A stretch of 64,000 bases of DNA, taken from positions 1-64,000 of the forward strand of contig CAVIJT010000005.1 of NCBI GenBank assembly GCA_963643465.1, in the 5' to 3' direction. This document shows, piece after piece, positions 51,257 through 59,049 of the stretch. The stretch's first letter is position 1, and every line of letters begins with the position of its first letter. Origin of the DNA: CAG-411 sp963643465. GTDB lineage: Bacteria; Bacillota; Clostridia; Lachnospirales; Lachnospiraceae. Under the pieces are notes generated by a model. That model did not search any database. It worked only from the letters and a program-made list of their open reading frames with translations, and was not told the DNA's origin. The translations under genes and the position numbers were made by a program.

Positions 51257-51391
51257 AGAAGTGAGTTTGAAGGGATTAAACCTGATAAAGAAATGTTTGA
51301 TCATATAGCAAAATTATTTCCTAAAACTACAACATCAAAGGAAGAATTATATAAAACACCACCAAGTCAAGGTGGAACAATAGGAAGATAA
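51257..51391 (+). pseudogene. C-terminal fragment of an unidentified gene fused to the recombinase scar
   Basis: Opposite in direction to the recombinase fragment and abutting its break point. The reading EFEGIKPDKEMFDHIAKLFP continues with KTTTSKEELYKTPPSQGGTI and a stop. It has protein-like composition but no start of its own. The next 200 bases (to 51590) include a further short coding-like stretch and two GTTGTCAC words about 20 bases apart. Confidence 0.45.
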
Positions 51392-51589
51392 ATACCATCA
51401 TAAAGTATATAGAAGACCAAGAGAAACACTATATAATGTTGGATAAACTTAGTGAGAAGAAATATAAGAAAACCCCTGTTTTACAACGTTGTCACGCATC
51501 GTAATAGTGTTGTCACAGAAGGTTTATTGCAGTTTTTTTTACTTGGAATTATATTGAGTGCATCAAAATAATCAAGGGAGGTCATCATA

Positions 51590-51764
51590 ATGACATTAGG
51601 TGAAAAATTAAAAGAATCAAGAAAACAGGCTGTTTTTTGCATTTGATGCGCCTTTTGGAATTCCTAAAGTTCTTAATGATATGAAAAATATGGGAGAGCA
51701 GTATTATTTAGTGGAGCAAGGAGAAAAACAATTAAGAAATTTACTAGATATATTTACAAAATAA
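51590..51764 (+). pseudogene. Collapsed XRE-type regulator gene
   Basis: ATG 51590 after AGGGAGG encodes MTLGEKLKESRKQA, the standard first helix of XRE regulators. The frame is then lost. A different frame continues FDAPFGIPKVLNDMKNMGEQ and YYLVEQGEKQLRNLLDIFTK to a stop at 51764. The DNA-binding core is deleted. Such a gene could once have been the antitoxin for the RES protein (speculative). Confidence 0.6.
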
Positions 51765-51892
51765 AATAGAATAGAAAAATAGTTGCATAAACCGAAAAAT
51801 TAGTATACCACCTGTTTAGTAGATTGATAAAATATGTAAGACAGGTATAAAACCACGAAAATTTACTCATACTCCATATGAGGTGATATGGA

Positions 51893-52063
51893 ATGAGAGA
51901 GAGTAAAAATAAAACAGAATCCAAATTTTTGGAGGAAAAATTAGAACAAAAAAAGGTACAGGCAAAGTATAATAGTGTCACTGAAAAAGGAAAAGTAGAA
52001 AATCAAAATCAAACCCACAATGCAAGAAAAGAGGGAATCAATCCCATCAATCAAAAAAGATAG
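51893..52063 (+). CDS. Small hydrophilic protein (56 residues)
   Basis: ATG 51893 with AGGTGA at 51881-51886. The text is charged and helical (MRESKNKTESKFLEEKLEQK), then KGKVENQNQTHNARKEGINP ending INQKR. The ending recalls short clostridial CPC_1213-type proteins (weak resemblance). Its stop lies 13 bases before the prenyltransferase start, and the stop region TAGGGGAGG doubles as that gene's RBS. Function unknown. Confidence 0.6.
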   Translation: MRESKNKTESKFLEEKLEQKKVQAKYNSVTEKGKVENQNQTHNARKEGINPINQKR

Positions 52064-52076
52064 GGGAGGCGTTTTT

Positions 52077-52691
52077 ATGTTTCGTATTCCAAAGCATATC
52101 GGAATTATTCCGGATGGCAATAGGCGTTGGGCAAAAGAGAAGGGATTAAAAAAGGAAGAGGGCTATGCTTTTGGGTTAGACCCTGGGGTAAAAGTAGTGC
52201 AGCTTGCTAAAAAGTACGGGGTGGAAGAACTTACTTATTATGGATTTACCGTAGATAACTGTAAGCGTCCCAAAGAACAGGTCAAAGCATTTTCTAAGGC
52301 TTGTGTGGATGCAGTGAATAGAATTAAAGAAGAAGGTGTGTCTGTACGAGTGTTGGGAAATACAAAATCGTCTTGTTTTCCGAAAGAATTGTTGACGTAT
52401 ACAGAGGCAAGACAACCACAAGCGTCTGGAAAAGAGAAAATGAAAGTAAATTTGTTGGTAAATTATGGCTGGGAGTGGGACTTAAAAAATAACTGGGTTT
52501 CCAGAGATATTCCAAGAATGGATATGGTGATTCGGTGGGGGGGCATGTGTCGCTTGTCTGGTTTTTTACCAATCCAGTCGGTATATTCGGATTTTTATAT
52601 TGTGAAAGAGTTGTGGCCAGATTATGCCGACGTGCAATTTGAAAACGCGTTAAAATGGTATCAGAAACAGGATGTAACGTTAGGCGGATAA
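52077..52691 (+). CDS. Short cis-prenyltransferase (undecaprenyl diphosphate synthase family)
   Basis: 204 residues from ATG 52077 (RBS GGGGAGG), against about 240-250 usual for UppS. The substrate motif HIGIIPDGNRRWAKEKG is intact. The later motif is altered: MVIRWGGMCRLSGFLPIQSVY instead of the common LIRTgGexRlSNFLxWQ, followed by LWPDY. The internal helical section is shorter. It should condense isopentenyl units, but product length or activity may differ from cell-wall undecaprenyl diphosphate; another uppS may exist elsewhere (inference). Confidence 0.82.
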   Translation: MFRIPKHIGIIPDGNRRWAKEKGLKKEEGYAFGLDPGVKVVQLAKKYGVEELTYYGFTVDNCKRPKEQVKAFSKACVDAVNRIKEEGVSVRVLGNTKSSCFPKELLTYTEARQPQASGKEKMKVNLLVNYGWEWDLKNNWVSRDIPRMDMVIRWGGMCRLSGFLPIQSVYSDFYIVKELWPDYADVQFENALKWYQKQDVTLGG

Positions 52692-52710
52692 AATTTTTTA
52701 TACTTTTAGG

Positions 52711-52740
52711 AAGATGTACTACGTACCCAATTCGGCGCGC
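52711..52740. repeat. Fragment (copy C) of the structured intergenic repeat
   Basis: Carries GATGTACTACGTACCCAATT (identical to 2224-2243) followed by CGGCGCG as in copy B. The flanking inverted repeats of copies A and B are absent or unrecognisable. Confidence 0.7.
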
Positions 52741-52844
52741 ATATTTTTTCCTTTCTTGGATAAGATAAACAAAGTAGTGTGCAGGCACTTGGCTTACAGT
52801 GTGTGTTCAAATACTTTTGCAATAAAACTAGGAGGGAAAAAGCG

Positions 52845-53408
52845 ATGTCAATTATGAACAAAGAAGTGGCGGAATTTTCCGTACAGAGCTATCAGGCAGG
52901 AGAATTTAAGACGGTTACGAAGAAGAACATATTGGGAAAATGGAGTGTGTTCTTTTTTTATCCAGCAGATTTTACCTTTGTGTGTCCAACAGAGTTAGAA
53001 GATTTGGCGAACAAGTATGAAGAATTTAAAAAAATCGGTTGTGAAATTTATGCAGTTTCCTGTGATACGCATTTTGTACACAAGGCATGGCATGATGTGT
53101 CAGAGAGAATTAAGAAAATTTCTTATCCAATGCTTGCAGACCCAACGCATGCGCTTGCTACAGATTTTGATGTGCTTATTGAGGAGGATGGAATGGCAGA
53201 AAGAGGAACGTTTGTCTTAAATCCAGAGGGAAAAATTGTGGCATATGAAGTAAGTGCTGGTAATGTAGGAAGAAATGCAGAAGAGTTGTTCCGAAAAGTG
53301 CAGGCATTACAGTTTGTTGCAGAGCATGGAGATGAGGTGTGTCCTGCAAAATGGAAGCCAGGAGAAGAAACCTTAAAACCAAGTTTAGATTTGGTGGGAA
53401 TGCTATGA
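52845..53408 (+). CDS. ahpC: AhpC-type 2-Cys peroxiredoxin
   Basis: 187 residues from ATG 52845 (RBS AGGAGGG). Peroxidatic Cys is in FTFVCPTELED (about 47) and resolving Cys in DEVCPAKWKPGEE (about 166), the AhpC arrangement. It reduces hydrogen and organic peroxides and is re-reduced by the flavoprotein encoded next, whose ATG overlaps this stop codon (ATGA). Cytoplasmic oxidative-stress defence in an anaerobe. Confidence 0.95.
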   Translation: MSIMNKEVAEFSVQSYQAGEFKTVTKKNILGKWSVFFFYPADFTFVCPTELEDLANKYEEFKKIGCEIYAVSCDTHFVHKAWHDVSERIKKISYPMLADPTHALATDFDVLIEEDGMAERGTFVLNPEGKIVAYEVSAGNVGRNAEELFRKVQALQFVAEHGDEVCPAKWKPGEETLKPSLDLVGML

Positions 53409-55057
53409 GCGTGGAACATGAAAAAACAGAGGATTGGTATGATGTCATTGTAGTGGGTGGTGGACCGGCAGGATTGACGGCAGCCATATATCTTGCCAGA
53501 GCAAAGTATCGTGTGCTAGTGATTGAAAAAGAGACATTTGGTGGACAGATTACCATTACTGCAGAAGTGGTAAACTATCCGGGGGTGGAGAAAACGGCAG
53601 GAGCCACGTTGACAGAAACCATGAAAAAGCAGGCGGAATATTTTGGAGCGGAATTTTTGTTGGAAGAAGTGCAGGAACTGATTTTGGATGGAGATAAGAA
53701 AGTAGTAAGAACATCAAAAGGGGAGAGAACCTGTATGGGAATTCTCCTTGCTACAGGCGCCCATCCAAGAAGGATTGGTTTTCCGGGAGAAGATAAGTTT
53801 CGCGGACGGGGAGTTGCCTATTGTGCTACTTGTGATGGAGAGTTTTTTAGTGGGATGGACGTGTTTGTAATCGGAGGCGGTTTTGCAGCGGCGGAGGAAT
53901 CGGTATTTCTTACAAAGTATGCAAAGCATGTAACTATTTTGGTGCGTGAAGAAGATTTCACCTGTGCCAAAACGACAGCCGATGCTGCAAGAGAAAATCC
54001 AAACATCACCGTATTAACAAATACGGTGGTAGATGAAGTAACAGGTGAGGAACATCTTTCTACAATCACCTATCACAATACAAAAACAGGGGAAAGTACC
54101 ACTTACCATGCGCCTGAAAAGCAAACATTTGGAGTGTTTGTATTTGCTGGATATGAACCTGCAACAGAGCTAGTGCGCGGATTAGTAGAGTTAGATGAAC
54201 AGGGGTATGTAGTTACGGATCAAAGCCAAAAGACATCTGTAGATGGTGTATATGCAGCGGGAGATGTATGTGTCAAACATCTAAGACAAGTTGTAACGGC
54301 AGTGGGAGATGGAGCAACGGCAGCAACAGAACTGGAGCGTTATGTACAGGAAATACAGAAAAAAACAGGCTGGAAAACACAACAAAGAGTCACAAGAATT
54401 GGGCGTTCGGAGAAGGGGCAGCCTTCACCAGATATTTTAAGACAAGAAAAAAACAGTATGTTTACGGAAGAGATGCTGGCACAGTTACAGACTGTATTTG
54501 AAAAAATGGAACAGCCTTTGTGTTTGCAGCTATTTTTGGATGACAGACCGATTTCCTTGGAGTTAAAAGAATATATGACTAGCCTTTCGGCAATGACAGA
54601 CAAACTTACAGTGGAGGAAGGGAATTCCAAAGAAGAGGAAGCACGACCGGTTGTAAAAATATGCAAAAAGGATGGAACCTATACGGGGCTAGCCTTTCAT
54701 GGAGTGCCTGGTGGACATGAATTTACGTCTTTTGTGTTAGGACTTTACAATGGGGCAGGAAGTGGTCAAAAGTTAGAGAAAGAGGAGGAAGAAAGAATCG
54801 AGCAGTTGTCTGGAGAGATTCATTTGCAGATTTTAGTATCTCTATCTTGTACCATGTGTCCGGAATTGGTTGCAGCGGCACAAAAAATTGCATCCAGAAA
54901 GGAAAATGTCACGGCAGAGGTGTATGATATTCATCATTTTCCAGAACTTCGGGAACGTTATCAGGTTATGAGTGTGCCTTGTATGATAAAAAATGGAGAG
55001 AAGGTTACCTTTGGAAAGAAAAATGTAAGTCAGGTATTAGACTGGTTGCAGAATTAA
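53405..55057 (+). CDS. AhpF-like FAD reductase with C-terminal thioredoxin-fold domains
   Basis: 550 residues, start overlapping the ahpC stop. Residues about 10-320 form a thioredoxin-reductase core: FAD site VVGGGPAGLTAA, redox centre YCATCDGEFF, NAD site VFVIGGGFAAAEES and FAD end VYAAGDVCVK. After a linker come two thioredoxin/glutaredoxin folds (about 355-550), the second with CxxC in LSCTMCPEL. Classical AhpF has the same parts in the reverse order (thioredoxin folds first). It should pass NAD(P)H electrons to AhpC. Confidence 0.9.
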   Translation: MSVEHEKTEDWYDVIVVGGGPAGLTAAIYLARAKYRVLVIEKETFGGQITITAEVVNYPGVEKTAGATLTETMKKQAEYFGAEFLLEEVQELILDGDKKVVRTSKGERTCMGILLATGAHPRRIGFPGEDKFRGRGVAYCATCDGEFFSGMDVFVIGGGFAAAEESVFLTKYAKHVTILVREEDFTCAKTTADAARENPNITVLTNTVVDEVTGEEHLSTITYHNTKTGESTTYHAPEKQTFGVFVFAGYEPATELVRGLVELDEQGYVVTDQSQKTSVDGVYAAGDVCVKHLRQVVTAVGDGATAATELERYVQEIQKKTGWKTQQRVTRIGRSEKGQPSPDILRQEKNSMFTEEMLAQLQTVFEKMEQPLCLQLFLDDRPISLELKEYMTSLSAMTDKLTVEEGNSKEEEARPVVKICKKDGTYTGLAFHGVPGGHEFTSFVLGLYNGAGSGQKLEKEEEERIEQLSGEIHLQILVSLSCTMCPELVAAAQKIASRKENVTAEVYDIHHFPELRERYQVMSVPCMIKNGEKVTFGKKNVSQVLDWLQN

Positions 55058-55059
55058 AA

Positions 55060-55113
55060 AGAGGACTGCATAGGAGCTTCGTATAAAAATACGTTTTTCC
55101 CATGGAGTCCTCT
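55060..55113 (+). terminator. Nested hairpin terminator after the reductase gene
   Basis: Inner stem CGTAT - AAAA - ATACG with TTTTT (55080-55098), enclosed by AGAGGACT/AGTCCTCT. Confidence 0.75.
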
Positions 55114-55140
55114 CTAATTGGAAACGAAATGTTCATAAAT

Positions 55141-55163
55141 CTCTCACCCACAGTGGGTGAGAG
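55141..55163 (-). terminator. Hairpin downstream of the minus-strand lipoprotein gene
   Basis: CTCTCACCCAC/GTGGGTGAGAG, an almost uninterrupted palindrome, 11 bases beyond the stop at 55174. Confidence 0.7.
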
Positions 55164-55173
55164 CGAATGGGCA

Positions 55174-55833
55174 TTATTTTTCTGCGCCAGCAACTTCCTC
55201 GTTAGTAAAGATTCCAGTTGCTAATGCAGTCTGATCTTCAGTAGAAATAGTATACTGTTTATCAGAGTTTGGATAAACAACTACATCAACAGTAGAAGCT
55301 TCTCCGTAAGTTGGATTTTCAGCCTTATCGTTTATGAATTCGATCAAAAGCTGTGCTAAAATCTCATAAAGTTTATCTGTATCATATGAAGTGTCATCTG
55401 GATACTCTTCTGCATATTTAGCAGCTGCTTTCTCAGTAAGCTCTGTTGTAGCTTCCTCAGTCATTCCAAGATATAAAGGCTCTACCTTTACAGAAACAGT
55501 ATACTTGTCACCATCTTTCTTTGCTTCACCAACAGAGTATTTTGCCTGTTTGTATAGAGCAACGAAAGCCTCTTTAAGCTGTGTCATAGAATCATCTGAA
55601 ATTGTAATTCCAGAAAGGTAAGCATTTACGGATTCATCTAATGTCTGATTGTATACTTCTTCAACTTCAGAAGCATCTTTTTCGCAAATCTTTGCATAAG
55701 CGTCAAATTCGCCCTTAAAGTTGGCATCTAAATATCCTTCTACATATCCAGATGCATCAAAGCTGGAACCGCAGGCTGTCATACATACAACCATTGCAAG
55801 TGCTGTGAATAGTGATAATAAACGTTTCTTCAT
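55174..55833 (-). CDS. Putative lipoprotein, DUF5105-like
   Basis: 219 residues. Signal peptide with lipobox MTACGSS (Cys about 21), so it is tethered outside the membrane. The acidic remainder (DASGYVEGYLDANFKGEFDA, EEVYNQTLDESVNAYLSG, YTVSVKVEPLYLG) has the helical-then-beta pattern of the DUF5105-type clostridial lipoproteins (moderate resemblance). RBS AGGGAGG is upstream. No partner genes nearby. Confidence 0.8.
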   Translation of the reverse strand: MKKRLLSLFTALAMVVCMTACGSSFDASGYVEGYLDANFKGEFDAYAKICEKDASEVEEVYNQTLDESVNAYLSGITISDDSMTQLKEAFVALYKQAKYSVGEAKKDGDKYTVSVKVEPLYLGMTEEATTELTEKAAAKYAEEYPDDTSYDTDKLYEILAQLLIEFINDKAENPTYGEASTVDVVVYPNSDKQYTISTEDQTALATGIFTNEEVAGAEK

Positions 55834-56008
55834 TTCTTTTTCCTCCCTAATGTTTGTTTTGGATTGATAATTTGTTTTCTAAAGACAGTTTACATTATAT
55901 TTGCTTTTTAGAGAAAAAGCAATGGGTTTAAAAGGTAGATTTTTACAATCCCCATGTTGTTTTTTACCAAAAGGTTAAAATGGGAAAAAAAGGGGGGATT
56001 TGAAGCCC

Positions 56009-56043
56009 AAAAAAAATCGTGTAAGCATTGCCTACACGATTTT
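56009..56043 (-). terminator. Terminator of the Q/N-rich membrane protein gene
   Basis: AAATCGTGTA/TACACGATTT with an eight-T run on the minus strand (plus-strand A at 56009-56016). Confidence 0.88.
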
Positions 56044-56054
56044 AGTATGTAATT

Positions 56055-56708
56055 TTATTGATTCTGATTTGGTGTATCTTGCTGCTGATTTGGCTGCTGA
56101 TACATATTTTGCTGTGGCTGACCGTTGTTGAAATTTTGTTGATTATTGAAAGTCTGTTGATTATTGAAAGTCTGTTGATTATTGAAATTCTGCTGACCAT
56201 TAAAGTTCTGTGGCTGACCAGTATAAGGGTTGAAATTCTGCTTTGGTGTCTTGTAGTCATTTAAATTGAAGGTAGCAGCTTTTTCAACATCACCCTTCAT
56301 CTTTGCGTTAATTTCAATTACATTTGTAACCAACAAAATTGTCATCATCAAAAATTCATATACAATTCTTACAAGAATTGGTCCGAAAATAATAAGTACA
56401 ATACCAGAACCTGCAAGAGAGCCTCCGCTACCTAATTCAATAGAACCCCATTGACTAGAAATGGAATAGCTGTTTACACTAAATAAGTAGAAAATTCCTA
56501 AACAGACTACATAGATAGTAGAAATTACATAGAGTGCTTTTACAAGTTTCTGGATTAATAACCATTTGAAATTAAATAAGTCATGAAAAAACTTACCGAT
56601 TCCTGGAAGAGTGTCTCTCTTTTTTTCAGGAATAATGCAAATGTACGCTACAATGGTTAGTACAATAGTTGCAATAATTGCAAGCAATGCTGCTGTTGAT
56701 GCTGGCAT
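56055..56708 (-). CDS. DUF4282-like membrane protein with Asn/Gln-rich repeat tail
   Basis: 217 residues from ATG 56708 (MPASTAALLA; RBS GGAGAGG). The frame opens further upstream without an RBS. Hydrophobic segments are at about 4-24, 55-80 and 98-130, the last ending in RIVYEFLMMTILLVTNVIEI, which recalls DUF4282. The last 60 residues are low-complexity: FNGQQNFNNQQTFNNQQTFN, then MYQQPNQQQ. The DNA there carries nearly exact copies of an 18-base unit (56129-56190). Function unknown. Confidence 0.75.
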   Translation of the reverse strand: MPASTAALLAIIATIVLTIVAYICIIPEKKRDTLPGIGKFFHDLFNFKWLLIQKLVKALYVISTIYVVCLGIFYLFSVNSYSISSQWGSIELGSGGSLAGSGIVLIIFGPILVRIVYEFLMMTILLVTNVIEINAKMKGDVEKAATFNLNDYKTPKQNFNPYTGQPQNFNGQQNFNNQQTFNNQQTFNNQQNFNNGQPQQNMYQQPNQQQDTPNQNQ

Positions 56709-57000
56709 AACATCCTCTCCTTTGTATAAAATTTTTAGGTTCAGAAATGAAAATGTCCTCTTCTGAACAGTTACGATATTGGGTTCGATAGTACATAAAA
56801 AACGAAAAATAGTATGCAAGATTTTTACATACACGAACGAAAGTTATTATATCTCAACAAAAGTGAAGTGTCAAGGTAGAAGGGGTATATAGCAAATGTT
56901 TCGTAAAATAAGAATGACATTTTGGGGTAAAGTATAGTATGATGATAAGAGAATATGATTTTACAGAGATAGATATTTGTTACGTGGAGGAAAGAATACT

Positions 57001-58047
57001 ATGCCAAAATTTATGATTATAGATGGTTCGTCTATGCTTAGCACATCTTATTATGGAAATTTACCAAAGAGTATTTTATTTGAGAAAGATGAGGAAAAGC
57101 GAATCTCTCATTATGGAGATATTTTGCATACTTCAGATGGAAGATATACCAACGCTATATTTACTATGTTTCGGACGATGATTGCTATGTATAAGAAAGT
57201 AAAGCCCGATTACATTGCATTTGTTTTTGATACGAGCAGAGATACTTTTCGAAGAACCCAGTTAGGCGCAGATTTTTATAAAGCCAATCGAAAAGCTACG
57301 CCGGAACCATTGAAACAACAGTTTATTGCCATGGAGGAAATCTTGCAAAAAATAGGATTTCAAGTATTGATGGATTCTGAGTATGAGGCAGATGATTTTG
57401 CTGCGTCTTTGGTAAAAAAGTTTGAGGGACCAAATCTTTCCACCTATGTGATAACCAAAGACCACGATTATTTCCAGTTGGTAAGTCCTTATACAAGAAT
57501 GTGGAGAATTGTGGATAAGAAAAAGAGAGAACAGTTGGCAAAGACCTATGGTACATTTGCCGGAAATATAGGGTATGACGGGATTCCATCCAATGTATTT
57601 GAGTATACTCCGGAAATTGTGAAGGCAGAGGAAGGCGTATATCCAAAGGATATTGTAAAACTTCTGGCAATTCAGGGAGATCCGGGAGATGGAATTCCAG
57701 GTTGTAAAGGTGTAAAAGCAGCGGCAGCACCAATGATTCGGGAATACGGCTCTTTGGAGACAATTTATGAAGTAATTGAAGAGTGTCAGGAGGATGCCAA
57801 AAAAGAAAAGGCATTGGGGGCTTATTGGAAAGAACTTGGCATTACACCAAATCCTATTAAGAAAATGAAAGCAGAGAAAGAAAATGTGTTGCTTAGTGAA
57901 AAACTTGCCCAGATGAAAGCAGATATTCCTATTGAAAAGGAATTGGAAGAGTTTCGATTTGCCATAAATAAAGAGGCTTTGATGGAAGTGCTTGCAGATT
58001 ATGAGTTAAATAGTCTGGTAGCACAGGTAAAAGAATTGGAAGGGTAG
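57001..58047 (+). CDS. Stand-alone 5'-3' exonuclease (PolI N-terminal domain type)
   Basis: 348 residues from ATG 57001 (RBS GTGGAGGA). The flap-endonuclease fold is visible: MIIDGSSMLSTSYYG, FVFDTSRDTFRRTQLGADFY, metal-binding DSEYEADDFAASL, TKDHDYFQL and the helix-hairpin-helix GDPGDGIPGCKGVKAAAAPM. It removes RNA primers or 5' flaps. It lacks the polymerase domain, as in ExoIX/YpcP proteins. Confidence 0.92.
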   Translation: MPKFMIIDGSSMLSTSYYGNLPKSILFEKDEEKRISHYGDILHTSDGRYTNAIFTMFRTMIAMYKKVKPDYIAFVFDTSRDTFRRTQLGADFYKANRKATPEPLKQQFIAMEEILQKIGFQVLMDSEYEADDFAASLVKKFEGPNLSTYVITKDHDYFQLVSPYTRMWRIVDKKKREQLAKTYGTFAGNIGYDGIPSNVFEYTPEIVKAEEGVYPKDIVKLLAIQGDPGDGIPGCKGVKAAAAPMIREYGSLETIYEVIEECQEDAKKEKALGAYWKELGITPNPIKKMKAEKENVLLSEKLAQMKADIPIEKELEEFRFAINKEALMEVLADYELNSLVAQVKELEG

Positions 58048-58052
58048 ATAGT

Positions 58053-59027
58053 ATGCGGATTGTAACCATATTTACAGGAGGGACCATTGGGAGTAAGAAC
58101 AATGGGGAAGGTGTAATTTCTACAAATCAGGAAGCACCGTATCAATTGCTGGAACATTATAAAAGGGTTCATGGACAGGATATCCTGTTTGACACGAGAG
58201 AACCCTATTGTATTCTCAGTGAAAATTTGATGGCCAAACAGGTAGAACGGTTAATACAAGAAGTGCAGGCAGTTATAGACAAAAACCAGTGTGACGGAAT
58301 CATTGTTACGCATGGAACGGATACACTTCAATATACAGCAGCTTTGCTTGGGTATGTGTTTGAGACAGCAGAAGTACCTATTTTACTTGTGTCCAGTAAT
58401 TTTGTGTTGGATGATGAAAGAGCAAATGGAATGGATAATTTTGTAGGTGCGGTAAAATTTATACAGGAGAAATGTGGAAACGGTGTATTTGTAAGTTATG
58501 CCAATCCGGGAGAGGAAGTGACTTTCCACAGAGGAAGCAAGATGCAGTATTCTTTGCAAATGTCAGATTGGGAATACAGTGTGAAAAATCAGTGGTATGG
58601 ACGTTTGGTAAATGGAATTTTTGAGAAAAATGCGGAATATGAAGAACGAAGTTTGGGAGGAATATTTTCTTCTAAAACAGTAACCTTAAAATCGCAGGCA
58701 GAGGAAATTTTGCGTATTCGACCTTATCCGGGAATGGGATATCCACCAATACCAGACGGAACAAAAGCGGTACTTTATGAAGGATTTCATTCGGGGACGA
58801 TTCCAATCTCTGAACAATTACAGGCATTTTGCAACGAAGCAAGAGAAAAGCAAGTGCCGATTTTTCTCAGTGGTTTAAATGAAAAGGAAGCGGAATACGA
58901 GACGGTAGGAGCATATCGAAAAATGGGCATTATTCCACTTGCAGGGGATTCTGTCATTGCTCAATACTGCCTTTTGTGGTTAGCTGTCAGCAATGGCATG
59001 GATGTACGGGAAGTGATGAAACGATAA
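58053..59027 (+). CDS. L-asparaginase-type amidohydrolase
   Basis: 324 residues, starting five bases after the exonuclease. The first catalytic Thr is in FTGGTIGS and the second triad in VTHGTDTLQY, both conserved. Further family text is LVSSNFVLDDERANGMDNFV and EGFHSGTIP. It hydrolyses asparagine to aspartate and ammonia. With no signal peptide it is likely the cytoplasmic type I enzyme; specificity against glutamine is not determinable. Confidence 0.92.
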   Translation: MRIVTIFTGGTIGSKNNGEGVISTNQEAPYQLLEHYKRVHGQDILFDTREPYCILSENLMAKQVERLIQEVQAVIDKNQCDGIIVTHGTDTLQYTAALLGYVFETAEVPILLVSSNFVLDDERANGMDNFVGAVKFIQEKCGNGVFVSYANPGEEVTFHRGSKMQYSLQMSDWEYSVKNQWYGRLVNGIFEKNAEYEERSLGGIFSSKTVTLKSQAEEILRIRPYPGMGYPPIPDGTKAVLYEGFHSGTIPISEQLQAFCNEAREKQVPIFLSGLNEKEAEYETVGAYRKMGIIPLAGDSVIAQYCLLWLAVSNGMDVREVMKR

Positions 59028-59049
59028 GGTTGGGAAAGGATAGCGGATT

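Noticed and set aside
51137..51391. 84-residue plus-strand gene
   Set aside because: The first half is antisense to the recombinase relic; only the part after 51257 looks coding, so it was annotated as a fragment.
56129..56190. Short tandem repeats that could suggest a CRISPR array
   Set aside because: Units are contiguous, in frame with the coding sequence and have no unique spacers; no cas genes are in the window.
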